From positions 1 through 50,897 of the forward strand of contig JACNLB010000071.1 in the NCBI GenBank assembly GCA_014381755.1: a stretch of 50,897 nucleotides of DNA. The letters are read 5' to 3'. The position numbers were made by a program, and so were the translations under genes. Position 1 is the stretch's first letter. Each line of letters begins with the position of its first letter. This document shows, piece after piece, positions 9,122 to 19,400 of the stretch. The notes under the pieces were generated by a model, which saw only the letters and a program-made list of their open reading frames with translations, did not search any database and was not told where the DNA came from. This stretch comes from Fidelibacterota bacterium. Its GTDB lineage: Bacteria > Fidelibacterota > Marinisomatia > Marinisomatales > TCS55.

Positions 9122-9414
9122 TGAGTATGTATAATCCACCCCACCCCGGAGAGTTTATCAGGGAAATATATATTGAACCTTACGGTTTAAGCATCAGATC
9201 AATTGCATCAAATATGAATGTAGCACCGTCTACTTTGACTCGTTTATTAAATGGGGTCAGCAATGTATCCCCAGAGATGGCATTGCGCTTGTCTAGGGTT
9301 TTTGGCCGCAGCCCCGAAAGCTGGCTTGCCATGCAGGATCATTATTCATTATGGTTTGCAAAGAAAAAAATAAATATAAAAGACCTGAAAAAAATAGAAC
9401 TTGAATCTGTTTAA
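9121..9414 (+). CDS. higA: HigA-family HTH antitoxin
   Basis: NPPHPGEFIREIYIEPYGLSIRSIASNMNVAPSTLTRLLNGVSNVSPEMALRLSRVFGRSPESWLAMQ; start overlaps the higB stop (TAATG). Confidence 0.93.
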   Translation: MSMYNPPHPGEFIREIYIEPYGLSIRSIASNMNVAPSTLTRLLNGVSNVSPEMALRLSRVFGRSPESWLAMQDHYSLWFAKKKINIKDLKKIELESV

Positions 9415-9439
9415 CAATATAGCAAACCGTTTTGTGTAA

Positions 9440-9487
9440 GTGGAAGAAATGGACGAGATTTGGGAAAAGTCGAAGGAAAGATCTTAA
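9440..9487 (+). pseudogene. Orphan MazG-like C-terminal coding end (VEEMDEIWEKSKERS*)
   Basis: GAAATGGACGAGATTTGG (9446-9463) matches mazG 8747-8764 GAAATGGACGAAATCTGG at 16/18; the translation matches the usual MazG terminus. Confidence 0.65.
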
Positions 9488-10416
9488 AATAAATCCCCGT
9501 TCAAATATTTCAAACCCGTATCCACTGCGACCGTAACCACTGTTTTTCCTTTTCCTAACTCTTTAGCGAGTTGAATTGCGCCGACTACATTCAATCCACT
9601 GGATGTACCGGAAAATATCCCTTCTTCTCTGGCCAATCGGTTTGCCATTTTCCTAGCTTCAGCTTCATCAATTCCACGTGCTTCGTGGTAATTATCCTTA
9701 TTTAACAAAGGAAGATCAAATCCCAATCCAATCCCTTCTACATGATGCTTCCCACCAGATTTGCCTTGAGAATAAAAGGGTGCAGAGGCAGGCTCCAATG
9801 CTACGATCTTTGTATCATATTCAGAATTCAATAAAATATTGGATATACCCATAAGTGCCCCTGCGGTTCCTACTGAGCAGGTAAATGCGTCAATTGGGTC
9901 TTCCATTTGGTCGAGTATCTCCCTACCCATATTTTCAAAACCCTTGATGATATCCGTGTTATTTAACTGGTCAGTGAAAAAATAATCATCTCTTTCAGCA
10001 AGTTCTTTAGCTCTGACAATCATTTGGTTAATGAGTTCAGAATTGATCTTTCCTGATGGACTATGGATTACCTCCAGGTTCGCACCAAATGCTTTCATGG
10101 TGTCCAGTTTTTCCTTGGCGAATGCATCGGAAGAAATCACGTGAAAATCATATCCTTTCACAGCGCATACAAATGCCAACCCAGAACCTGTACTGCCACC
10201 GGTATATTCTACAACGGTCATTCCTGGTGTGAGCTCGCCACGAGCTTCCGCACCTTCAATCATGGCCAAGGCCATACGGTCTTTGTATGAACCGGTGGGA
10301 TTTCCACCCTCTAATTTCACCCAAATATCCGCTGCGCGGTCAGAAACGACATCGTTTAGTTTCACGATGGGTGTATTTCCAATCGCTCCGAATGCATTGT
10401 TTACTTTTCTATTCAC
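9484..10416 (-). CDS. PLP-dependent cysteine synthase-family protein
   Basis: KLEGGNPTGSYKDRMA (PLP lysine), VVEYTGGSTGSGLAFV, SVGTAGALMGIS, GIFSGTSSGLNV. Confidence 0.85.
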   Translation of the reverse strand: MNRKVNNAFGAIGNTPIVKLNDVVSDRAADIWVKLEGGNPTGSYKDRMALAMIEGAEARGELTPGMTVVEYTGGSTGSGLAFVCAVKGYDFHVISSDAFAKEKLDTMKAFGANLEVIHSPSGKINSELINQMIVRAKELAERDDYFFTDQLNNTDIIKGFENMGREILDQMEDPIDAFTCSVGTAGALMGISNILLNSEYDTKIVALEPASAPFYSQGKSGGKHHVEGIGLGFDLPLLNKDNYHEARGIDEAEARKMANRLAREEGIFSGTSSGLNVVGAIQLAKELGKGKTVVTVAVDTGLKYLNGDLF

Positions 10417-10840
10417 CTTGAATAGTCACCAATAATTTCCTTTGTCCTCCATGATTCCGATGTTCGCATAAATAAATCCCCTGCCACGTCCCCAAATTTA
10501 GTTTTCCATCTGTGATGGGGATACTCACTGATGATCCCAAAATAGACGACTTTAAATGGGCCGGCATATCATCAGAACCTTCAAATGTATGTTTGTAATA
10601 TGGTGCATTTTCCGGGGCCATTTGGTTAAAGTGTGATTCAAAATCCATCCGAACAGTAGGATCAGCATCTTCATTGATAGTTAAAGAAGCGGACGTATGT
10701 TTGATGAAGATATGGAGTAAACCGGCAGAAATATCATTGATTTCCAGCATTTCATTTTCAATCAGATCCGTAATAAGATGAAATCCCCTCGGGTAATTAG
10801 GAAGGATGATCTGTTTTTGTTTCCACATACTTTTTACCAT
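10409..10840 (-). CDS. YjbQ/UPF0047 family protein
   Basis: GLLHIFIKHTSASLTINEDADPTVRMDFE...GTWQGIYLCEHRNHGGQRKLLVTIQGE is diagnostic of UPF0047. Confidence 0.93.
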   Translation of the reverse strand: MVKSMWKQKQIILPNYPRGFHLITDLIENEMLEINDISAGLLHIFIKHTSASLTINEDADPTVRMDFESHFNQMAPENAPYYKHTFEGSDDMPAHLKSSILGSSVSIPITDGKLNLGTWQGIYLCEHRNHGGQRKLLVTIQGE

Positions 10841-10871
10841 TTCATATTTTCGTGAAAATTCGTAGACAGGT

Positions 10872-11303
10872 TCATAGTGTTTTTTCCATCCAAATACGTG
10901 TTTCTTTATCGGGAATTTTTGGAATCTCTCCTGTAAATCTAAATCCTCTTTTTAATGAAAACGCAATCATTGCTTTATGCTTTTTCCTGGTTTTTATCCG
11001 GATAAAATTATAACCATTTTCACTTGCCCATCTTTCCTGATAATCAGCCAATTTTTCAGCTACGCATTGTTTTCTGAATTTTGGTAAAACACCTCCCATC
11101 CAACTATAGAAAGAACCATCATCGTCTCGTTCATATCCTATCTTAAACCCCACAGGTTTTTCTTGAAAATTTGCAGTCAAAATAAGATGCTTCACTTTCA
11201 ATCGTTTTTGAAACTCAACACTTTCATAGAGATTTTCGAACTCGGGAATTTGTGTTGAAAGTTGAACCGCTTCTTTCAAGCGGTTTTCTTTAATATGTAT
11301 CAT
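10872..11303 (-). CDS. GNAT-family N-acetyltransferase
   Basis: VGFKIGYERDDDGSFYSWMGGVLPKFRKQCVAEKLADYQERWASENGYNFIRIKTRKKHKAMIAFSLKRGF. Confidence 0.8.
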   Translation of the reverse strand: MIHIKENRLKEAVQLSTQIPEFENLYESVEFQKRLKVKHLILTANFQEKPVGFKIGYERDDDGSFYSWMGGVLPKFRKQCVAEKLADYQERWASENGYNFIRIKTRKKHKAMIAFSLKRGFRFTGEIPKIPDKETRIWMEKTL

Positions 11304-12193
11304 TTTTCAATAGTGTAAGAATATAATAAATGAGCCATTTCATCAACAAAATAAAGGTGCAATTCACTTCTGTTTATACTACAGAAAACAAATCCTAAAG
11401 TTGATTTTTTATACAATGTGTATTTTGTATTTTTTACTTTTCGTGTTGAAGAACCTCCCCCGGAAATAATATGATGGACATTTTTATCTTTAAGGAATTG
11501 CAGATCATGATCGTGTCCCGTGAAGTAAACGAGTACATTATTTTTGTCAAAAATGGGTTTTAGTTTTTGGATTAAATTTGGATTTTCACCGTGTTTTCCC
11601 CCGGTTCGAATAGGATGGTGACCTATTACAATATTCCAATCTGCAGTAGAATTCTGCAATGTGCTGTCCAGCCAAACATACTGTGCTTGATATCCATTTG
11701 ACTTTTTTATTAAAGATGGTGTATCTGTTATAATAAGCAAAATATCAGTTGAATCTTCTGCAGTAATTGATTGGGTATAATACTTTGCCGGCATGTTCCA
11801 ACGCTCACTTTGTTTCGTATAATCAATCTGTGCATCAATTCTGCCGTAATGGTCATGGTTTCCCAATGATGCATACCACGGCACATGTAAGGAATTTTCA
11901 CTATAAACATTTTCAAAAGAATCTTTCCAATGTTTATCATGAGTACTTCTCACACCCCATCGATAAAAATTATCCCCCGTTGTTAAAACAAAATCTATTG
12001 GGTAGAGGTTTGCAGTAAACGCCATTGCATTTGCAACTGCTTGCTGTTTAGCATTTCCGCGACGGCCCCAGTCACCAAGTACAATAAATCGGGTGCCGTC
12101 CGCGATTTCAAATGGTTCGGGAGGAATAAAGACGCTTGGCCGTTGACTGCAAGCGCTTAAGAATAAAATCAGTAAAAATCTGGATTTAAACAT
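11300..12193 (-). CDS. Purple acid phosphatase-like (TRAP/ACP5-type) metallophosphoesterase, secreted lipoprotein
   Basis: GDWGRRG, TTGDNFYRWGV, SLGNHDHYG, VIGHHPI, YFTGHDHDLQFL; N-terminal lipobox-like LFLSACS. Confidence 0.88.
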   Translation of the reverse strand: MFKSRFLLILFLSACSQRPSVFIPPEPFEIADGTRFIVLGDWGRRGNAKQQAVANAMAFTANLYPIDFVLTTGDNFYRWGVRSTHDKHWKDSFENVYSENSLHVPWYASLGNHDHYGRIDAQIDYTKQSERWNMPAKYYTQSITAEDSTDILLIITDTPSLIKKSNGYQAQYVWLDSTLQNSTADWNIVIGHHPIRTGGKHGENPNLIQKLKPIFDKNNVLVYFTGHDHDLQFLKDKNVHHIISGGGSSTRKVKNTKYTLYKKSTLGFVFCSINRSELHLYFVDEMAHLLYSYTIEK

Positions 12194-13144
12194 TTACCAA
12201 GGTAGGTTTTTTAGATTAGCATTTCCACCTGAAAGTATCAGTCCGATCTTATCTCCAATACTTTCTTCCGGATGTTCCAGTAATGCTCCCAACACAACGG
12301 CAGCTGAAGGTTCAATAATGATATTCATCCGTTCCCAGATAGTCCGCATAGCATTGATAATTCCGTTTTCACTAACTGTCAGAATTTGTGAAACATGCTT
12401 TTGAATGATGGGGAAAGTCTTATCACCCAAAGATGTCAAAAGTCCATCAGCAATAGTTTGAGGATGTATTTGCGGAACAATTTCTCCTTTTTCAAGGGAC
12501 TGAAAAGCATCGTCAGCGCCTTGTGGTTCTGAACCAATAATGGATATATCAGGCTTCATTCCTTTAGCAGCAATGCACGTTCCCGAGATTAATCCGCCAC
12601 CGCCCACAGGCGCAACGATTGTATCAAGATCTGGATAATCAGATATTAACTCAAATGCTGCTGTTCCTTGCCCGGCGATAATCCCATAGTCATTATAAGG
12701 GTGAATCATGATGGCTCCGGTGTCAGATATAATTTTCTTCAGTGTCGATTCACGGGCATCCAAGGTTGGTTCACAAAATGTAATATCAGCCCCATACCCT
12801 GCAACAGCTTGCTGTTTGTTTTCCGGTGCATTGCTGGGCATGACCACATGAACAGAAATCCCCCGCAGTTTTCCCGCCAGCGCAAGTGCAGCTGCATGAT
12901 TCCCCGATGAATGAGTGGCTACACCTTTGGCACCTTCGTCGTCCGTTAAACTGAAAACAACATTGCAGGCACCGCGAAATTTGAACGCACCTACTTTTTG
13001 AAAATTTTCACATTTGAAAAATAATTCTGCCCCCGCCATTTCATTGATAGCTGAACATGTTAAAACAGGTGTTTTTTCAGCAAATGGAGCAATTCGCTCT
13101 GCCGCTTTTTCTACATCAGAAAATGTAGGAGGAAAAGAAATCAT
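12194..13144 (-). CDS. Threonine/serine dehydratase-like PLP enzyme
   Basis: KCENFQKVGAFKFRGACNV, SSGNHAAALALAG, PVGGGGLISG, LSGGNANL. Confidence 0.9.
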   Translation of the reverse strand: MISFPPTFSDVEKAAERIAPFAEKTPVLTCSAINEMAGAELFFKCENFQKVGAFKFRGACNVVFSLTDDEGAKGVATHSSGNHAAALALAGKLRGISVHVVMPSNAPENKQQAVAGYGADITFCEPTLDARESTLKKIISDTGAIMIHPYNDYGIIAGQGTAAFELISDYPDLDTIVAPVGGGGLISGTCIAAKGMKPDISIIGSEPQGADDAFQSLEKGEIVPQIHPQTIADGLLTSLGDKTFPIIQKHVSQILTVSENGIINAMRTIWERMNIIIEPSAAVVLGALLEHPEESIGDKIGLILSGGNANLKNLPW

Positions 13145-13161
13145 AATTATATATAGAATTC

Positions 13162-13214
13162 AACACCACCCCTAAATCCCCTCCTCATATGAGGAGGGGT
13201 CTCGGGGGAGGTGA
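13162..13214. repeat. Dispersed palindromic intergenic element, copy A
   Basis: CACCACCCCTAAATCCCCTCCTCATATGAGGAGGGGTCTCGGGGGAGGTG; perfect 22-nt core CCCCTCCTCATATGAGGAGGGG at 13178-13199. Closely similar to 22563-22613. Confidence 0.85.
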
Positions 13215-13308
13215 AAACAATTTTTACATTAATAAATACAGAATTATGATTATTTGTTTTGGCAGTCAATTTTGTTAAATAGTCCATTTTAATCATATAA
13301 TCAAATTT

Positions 13309-14559
13309 TTACGTTTTCCGTTCTTTTTTTCTGGCTGCTGGAAAGAGGACATTATTCAAAATAAGTCTATATCCCGGGGAATTGCGGTGCAAAGATAAAT
13401 CTGTCGGCGGGTCGCCAACAAAATGCTGGTAATCTTCCGGATCATGACCGCCGTAAAATGTATACGAGCCTTTCCCAAAATTGCCGTGAAGGTATTTGAC
13501 TTGTGGCGTAGTTTGATCCTCACCCATAATTACAACATGATTTTTAATTCGATCGCGATGATAACCTGTGGTCTGTCCCATAAATCCCTTAACTACGGAA
13601 ACGTGGTTTTGCGTCAGCATTGTCGGAACGGGGTCGTACTTGGCGGAAAATTCAAAAAGTGAAAAATAATCTGCTTCGGCACCTCGCAATACAGGATTAT
13701 TACTTGGCGGATAATCGATATCAGAAAATTCATAAATCATGGGGTCGGGCATGATGGTAAAATCCATAAAGGCCAACGATTTGGAATAGTCCAGCTTTTT
13801 CTGAACATTAGGATCAATGGGCGTTCCATCAAAAACAGAATGAACAGCATCGACGCCTTCTGATGCTAAAGCTATATCATATGAATCCGTTGCACTGCAC
13901 ATGGCGAAAAGGAATCCTCCTGTCCCCACATAAGCCTTAATCGCCCTTGCTACACCCTTCTTTTCTTCATGAACTGTAGGAAAACCATGTCGAGTTGCCA
14001 TGGTTTCAAATTCCCTTTGTTGCTGGATATACCAAGGAGCAGAATGATAATTTCGGTAAAATTTTCCATACTGTCCGGTGAAATCTTCATGATGTAAATG
14101 GAGCCAATCATAGTTATCCAGTTTACCTTGAAAAACGTCTTCATCCCAAAGCGTCTCGTAGGGCACCTCTGCATATTTTAGTGCCAACGTTACAGCATCA
14201 TCCCAAGGCTGTTTGTTTGGGGGTGTATAAATAGCAATTTTAGGCGCTTTCTCCAATAGCACAACATCCATATTATTTTGTTCAATATGGCCGTAAATAG
14301 CCATGGTTTCTGAGGCATTAATTAGCTCGTAATTAATTCCGCGAATCCGGCATTCTTTTTCAATTTCAGGACTTGTATCCGTCATGAATGTTCCACCGCG
14401 AAAATTCAATAACCATTCAACATTGACATTATTCTCCAAAATCCAAAAAGCAAGTCCATAGGCTTTTAAATGATCACGCTGACCCATATCCATAGGAATC
14501 AATATTTTCTGACTGAATGCAATGTTCAGCAAAAAGAAATACAGAATAATTCGTCTCAT
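13309..14559 (-). CDS. Secreted protein of the family often labelled 'asparagine synthetase B'; function unverified
   Basis: Signal peptide MRRIILYFFLLNIAFS; KILIPMDMGQRDHLKAYGLAFWILENNVNVEWLLNFRGG; GATase1-like GGFLFAMCSATDSYDIA. Name recalled, not searched. Confidence 0.6.
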   Translation of the reverse strand: MRRIILYFFLLNIAFSQKILIPMDMGQRDHLKAYGLAFWILENNVNVEWLLNFRGGTFMTDTSPEIEKECRIRGINYELINASETMAIYGHIEQNNMDVVLLEKAPKIAIYTPPNKQPWDDAVTLALKYAEVPYETLWDEDVFQGKLDNYDWLHLHHEDFTGQYGKFYRNYHSAPWYIQQQREFETMATRHGFPTVHEEKKGVARAIKAYVGTGGFLFAMCSATDSYDIALASEGVDAVHSVFDGTPIDPNVQKKLDYSKSLAFMDFTIMPDPMIYEFSDIDYPPSNNPVLRGAEADYFSLFEFSAKYDPVPTMLTQNHVSVVKGFMGQTTGYHRDRIKNHVVIMGEDQTTPQVKYLHGNFGKGSYTFYGGHDPEDYQHFVGDPPTDLSLHRNSPGYRLILNNVLFPAARKKERKT

Positions 14560-16451
14560 CAGCTTTCCAGGTTTGATTTTAATACACGGATGTGTTGACG
14601 AACAGGTTCAACCAATAATGATTTGGGGTGGTCCTGTAATAGCTGTTCATAAAAACCGATAGCTGTTTCAATATCACGCTCGATGAATTCAGCAATCTCA
14701 CCGGAAAGAACAAGGCCTTTATCCCCGTCATCTGATTCATTTAACCATTGCAATGTTTGTTTCAATTCTGTTGTTTGCCCCAGCTGCAAACGGCTGAATA
14801 TTTCCCTGATAGCTCCGGTAGCTGTAATGGGCGAAGAAGGCTGATTCAATCGCATGTTTGCGAAAACAGTAACAGCTTCGGACAGTTTGTTTTGTGCTAA
14901 TAATTTTTCACCATTCAAATAGTGATGCAGTGCTTCTTTGTCCTCTTCATTTCCATCCGTTATATGTGTGTGCAAAGTCGATTGCAATTCCATAAAGTCG
15001 TTGAAATGATTGTTATTGGGCAATAATCCCATTATATACGTATCGATCATATGTATTGAATTGTCTATTTCGCCATTAAAAAGCGATGTTTTTAATGTTT
15101 TGACCATGAATTGACTTTCGTTTTTTTCTACTATCTTTTTTGGAAGCTGATCGATATACATTTGTGCTTCATCCATTTTTCCTTCTGTTAGTAATAGATC
15201 AATTAAGCTTGAATGAATCTTGAAAGCAAGTTTTTGATCCGGTTTGGATGCCAGCGCTGTGTTATATGCTAGTCGTGCTCCATCTAAATCCTGTAACACA
15301 TTGAATTGAATTTCGCCCAATCTATAGTGCGCTTTTGGTGAAAAGGAGGTTGCTTCCAATTCGTTTAGAATGGTGTTATACAAAATGACGGCCTGTTCCA
15401 AAGATGCGTTGGAAAAACGGTTTGCTTCATAAAACCCACTGGAAAAAAATACATTATTAATGCCGTTTAGAATCAATGATTTACTTATTTGGTGGGGTAA
15501 AATCTGGTCTTCATAAACCTGTCCAAGACCCAATAACACTTTCCCCAATTCTTTTGTATTTATTTCTTTGGGGTTTTTGCGGATTTCGTTCAATAAAATT
15601 TGATAGGTTTCAATAGCCAGATCGTATTGCTTTTCTTTACGCAAATTTCCAGCAAACGTATTTAATCCTTTCCATCTTTCTTGCTTACCCCATTTCAAGG
15701 AAAGCTGATGCTCTAGTGATTCATCATATTTTCCATCTTTAAAATAGAGAGCTGAAAGAAACGTGTGACTCATATCCGGCAATGTGTCAATATGGTTTAA
15801 AAGTTGTTGCTCAATAATTGGGAAAGAATCCTTATCGTCACTCATTATCAACATTTTATCCAATATTATTTTATGTTGACGAAGATTGTGTTGGGCAAAA
15901 ATTAAATATTCTGCCATTGCTTTTTCGACATGTTGTCGCGATTGAAAATAATTACCCATATCCAATGCCATAAAATCCGGATCGGCGAACTGTTTTCTGC
16001 CGGTATAAACTAATTGAATCATTTTCTCCCCAAGTCCCATGCGGCTATAAGTATGTATTAACATGCGGAAGGCACTGGAATTTTGTCCATATTCCTGGAT
16101 GAATTCATTCCAAACATATTCTGCCTGCTTTTGATTATTGCTGATATAAAATATTTCTCCCAGTTCCACGCGCTGCTGCAGATCATGGGGAGAATGGTTT
16201 AACCATTGATTGATTAATTCAGCTGCAGCCATATAATTCCCCAAGCGTTTGTAAATATTTTTCAAACGAGTGTGCACCTGCCTGTTCTTGGGCTTTTTTT
16301 CTAAAATCAATTCATAGATTTTTTGTGCTTCCTGCAGATCCCCTTTTCGCTCCATTAACAAGGCATTTTCCAGCCCGCGTTTACCCAAGGACTGTACCTG
16401 TACCTGTGCAGTGCAAATGGAAAGAAATAGAATAAACAATTTAATTCGCAT
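14559..16451 (-). CDS. Secreted TPR-repeat protein
   Basis: Signal peptide begins at MRIKLFILFLSICTAQ; repeated TPR-like units (ALLMERKGDLQEAQKIYELILEKKPKN; AKAMAEYLIFAQ...). Start re-chosen inside the ORF (listed start 16490). Confidence 0.75.
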   Translation of the reverse strand: MRIKLFILFLSICTAQVQVQSLGKRGLENALLMERKGDLQEAQKIYELILEKKPKNRQVHTRLKNIYKRLGNYMAAAELINQWLNHSPHDLQQRVELGEIFYISNNQKQAEYVWNEFIQEYGQNSSAFRMLIHTYSRMGLGEKMIQLVYTGRKQFADPDFMALDMGNYFQSRQHVEKAMAEYLIFAQHNLRQHKIILDKMLIMSDDKDSFPIIEQQLLNHIDTLPDMSHTFLSALYFKDGKYDESLEHQLSLKWGKQERWKGLNTFAGNLRKEKQYDLAIETYQILLNEIRKNPKEINTKELGKVLLGLGQVYEDQILPHQISKSLILNGINNVFFSSGFYEANRFSNASLEQAVILYNTILNELEATSFSPKAHYRLGEIQFNVLQDLDGARLAYNTALASKPDQKLAFKIHSSLIDLLLTEGKMDEAQMYIDQLPKKIVEKNESQFMVKTLKTSLFNGEIDNSIHMIDTYIMGLLPNNNHFNDFMELQSTLHTHITDGNEEDKEALHHYLNGEKLLAQNKLSEAVTVFANMRLNQPSSPITATGAIREIFSRLQLGQTTELKQTLQWLNESDDGDKGLVLSGEIAEFIERDIETAIGFYEQLLQDHPKSLLVEPVRQHIRVLKSNLES

Positions 16452-19400
16452 TTGACGAATCCGATTGCGTTGACAGGAAATTATTTTCACTTATTGCATT
16501 AAAATATCTGCGGATCATGGATTGATAATCCCGGGGATATCCGGCTTTCAGTGCTCGATTCATAGCTTCCAGTGCAAGGCTGCGGCGCTGGCCCATGTCT
16601 GCCGGTAACCCAGTGGGTTCGCTGGTGAGAATTTCAGTTGCAGTTTCACTTTTACGCTCTTCTTTTTCGCCCCGGTGAGTCATAGATTTTTGACTGTCCA
16701 GCATTCGGGATAATATCCGCTGCTGGCGATCGACAGTTTTCTTGGAAATTCTCCGTCGCTCTAATTCCTTTAACACTTCATCCATTTCCTGGGCAATCCC
16801 ACCCATGTCACCAAGACCTTTTTCACCCGATTGATTCATTTCATTCATCATTTCCTGGAGGGATTTTCGAACTTGTTTTTGTTCTCGCAGGAGTTTTTGC
16901 AATAGGCCTTGTTGCGCAGCGGCTGCCATTTGTCCCATGGCCAACTGCATACTTTGATTATTAATTCCTTGTTGCTGTCCGGCCATTTTTTGCATTTGTT
17001 CCAAAAACTGTTCGTACCCGCTGGCCGAACCGGACGAACGCATTTGATTCATGGACTGATGGATTGACATTGCAGTCTCATTTAACGATTTCATTGCTTG
17101 CTGTTGATTTTTCGCTGCACCTCGTCCGTTACGCTGGGCCAAGGATTTAATGGCTTCCTGCATCATGGCATTAGACATGCCCATACCCCGGCCAATTTCA
17201 GGCGTAACCGCAAACGTTTCCCGGGATAATTCCATGAGCTGTTCCATAATTTGATGTAATTGATCCTGTACGATTTGCTGCCGTCCGGCCATTTGCCCCA
17301 GCCGTGGCGAATTCGTTGGAATGGATCCTGTTTCATTTTGGAGATGTTCTTGGGTTTTTGACAGGTTAAGTATATCCCTCAAAACGTGTTGAAATTTGGA
17401 TGCCATTTCCCGGGTAGTTGCCGATTGAAATCCTTGCTGTATATCCTGCATTTCACTTAATAGCTTCTGCAAATTTTCCAAGGCAGACTCACTGTATTCT
17501 GTCGCTTCATCTTCATTTTGCCTGCGCAATTGATTTACAGTTCGCTGCAGGTCAGCATACGTTTGATTCATGAGCGGATCTCGTTTCAGATCCGAAAGGC
17601 GATCCGCTGATTCTTCATGAAATTTTTCTACAGCGTTGGCGGCGTCTTCCATTTCATTTCGGATATTTGAAAATTCCTCCACTTGACGCTGTTCCTCTTC
17701 ACTCAATTTTGAGAATGTAGAGGGCTCTGTTTCTTCATGCGTCTGATCAATCCTATCGTGAATCTTTTCTTGCTGTTCGGATAATGTTTCCAAACGAGTC
17801 CGCAATTCATCTAACTTCTGTTCAGCTTTAATGCGCTCAAAAATGTCGAGGAATTTGTCTAATTCCTGTTCCATATATTCCATATTATTCGTTAATGATT
17901 CCAGGGCGTCCTGTAATTTATTGGCGTCCATTTCAGCCATCATTTCATCAATGTTCTGAAGGTTTTTCATCAAGTCTTCTGAAAGCAATTCATCGATTAA
18001 CTCTTGTAGTTGATTGAACTTTTCCAACAAATCGGATGAAAAAAGTTCATGTTTATCTGCTGTCTCCTGTAATGTTTTTAATGCTTCGGAAATGTCCTCC
18101 ATCTTTTTCATTTCGTCTCGAACGCTTTCAAGCATGTTTTGCAAATCCTGCTGCTGATCCCACGTCAATTCATCCTGTTTTAAAATATCCAGTTCCAGTT
18201 GCTCCATCTTTTCACGTATCGCTTCCAATTCTTCTTTAGAATACGTGATTTCGTCCAAAATGGCTTCTTCTTCTGATTCAAAGGACGTAAATAGTTCAGC
18301 TAAACCGGGCAACCGGGCAATGAATTCTTTTGTTACCGTTTTTTTGGGACCGGAAACTAAATCATTATCGGACAACTCAAAATGGTAATGGATTTCATCT
18401 TCCGGCATTAAGCTTAATTCCATTAATTGCCAAAAATGGATAATGTCCTGATTTACATTCATGGGATCATCAATGGGAATAGTGAAAAGGGAAAGCAAAG
18501 GGTCTTCAGCGATGTAAGCGGGTCTGTGTATTTCATAAGCAACTTGCAGATTTGAAAAACCAAAATCATCTTCAATCTGTACATGCATTGCAATCGTTTG
18601 ATCGCTTCCGAGTTCGATAGTTTGCTCAGGCTGAAAAACTGAAATATCCGGCAAAAGGTCATGAATGGCTGTAATATGAAACGGAATAGGATTGCGGTTT
18701 GAAATTCCCCGGATATCCTGAAGCTGAATAGAAAATTGTCCATCTTCTTTAATGACAAATTCTCCTGTTGCTTTCTTACCAAAAATATCCATGGGCATTT
18801 CTTCATCATTGATGATCAAATCACCTTTTTTTAAAGGACGATTACTTCGTAGAGCTACATGGACTTTCGACCCGATTAAGCCGCTGATATCGGCCTGGTT
18901 TCCCTTTTGAATGATAGGGTTTAGCTGAGTATAACTTGGCGGTGTGAGTGTAATGGTTAAGTCTTCCATTACAGGCCGATCGGTGACTGAAATCGCGTGA
19001 AACGGAGATGAAATTACTTCCCACACATCCCAAAAATGAACCGCTGAATAATACGCACGATATCGATAATCCTGGGAAATGTCCTCGATAGTGTATTTAT
19101 ATTTACCTACACTGTCTCTTTTCACAACTCTTATAGGTCGAACGGAATCTCCAGCAGTATAAGACTGCAAATCAATAAAGAGTGAATCCGGCGCTTCTCC
19201 AACAACGGAGAATTCAAGTTTTGCTGTCTCTCCCCCTAATAGATTGATATTTCCCGATTGATTTTGAATGGCAAATGGTTTTGGTACTGGAAAAATTGTT
19301 TGGGGATGGGACCAGCGAAAAACAGAATGAGCACTATTTTCCCAATTAATTGAAAAAAGAAATAATCCTGTAAACAAAATGATCAGTGAATACGATTTCC

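Noticed and set aside
12668-12910. 80-aa plus ORF within the dehydratase gene
   Set aside because: Antisense shadow ORF without motifs.
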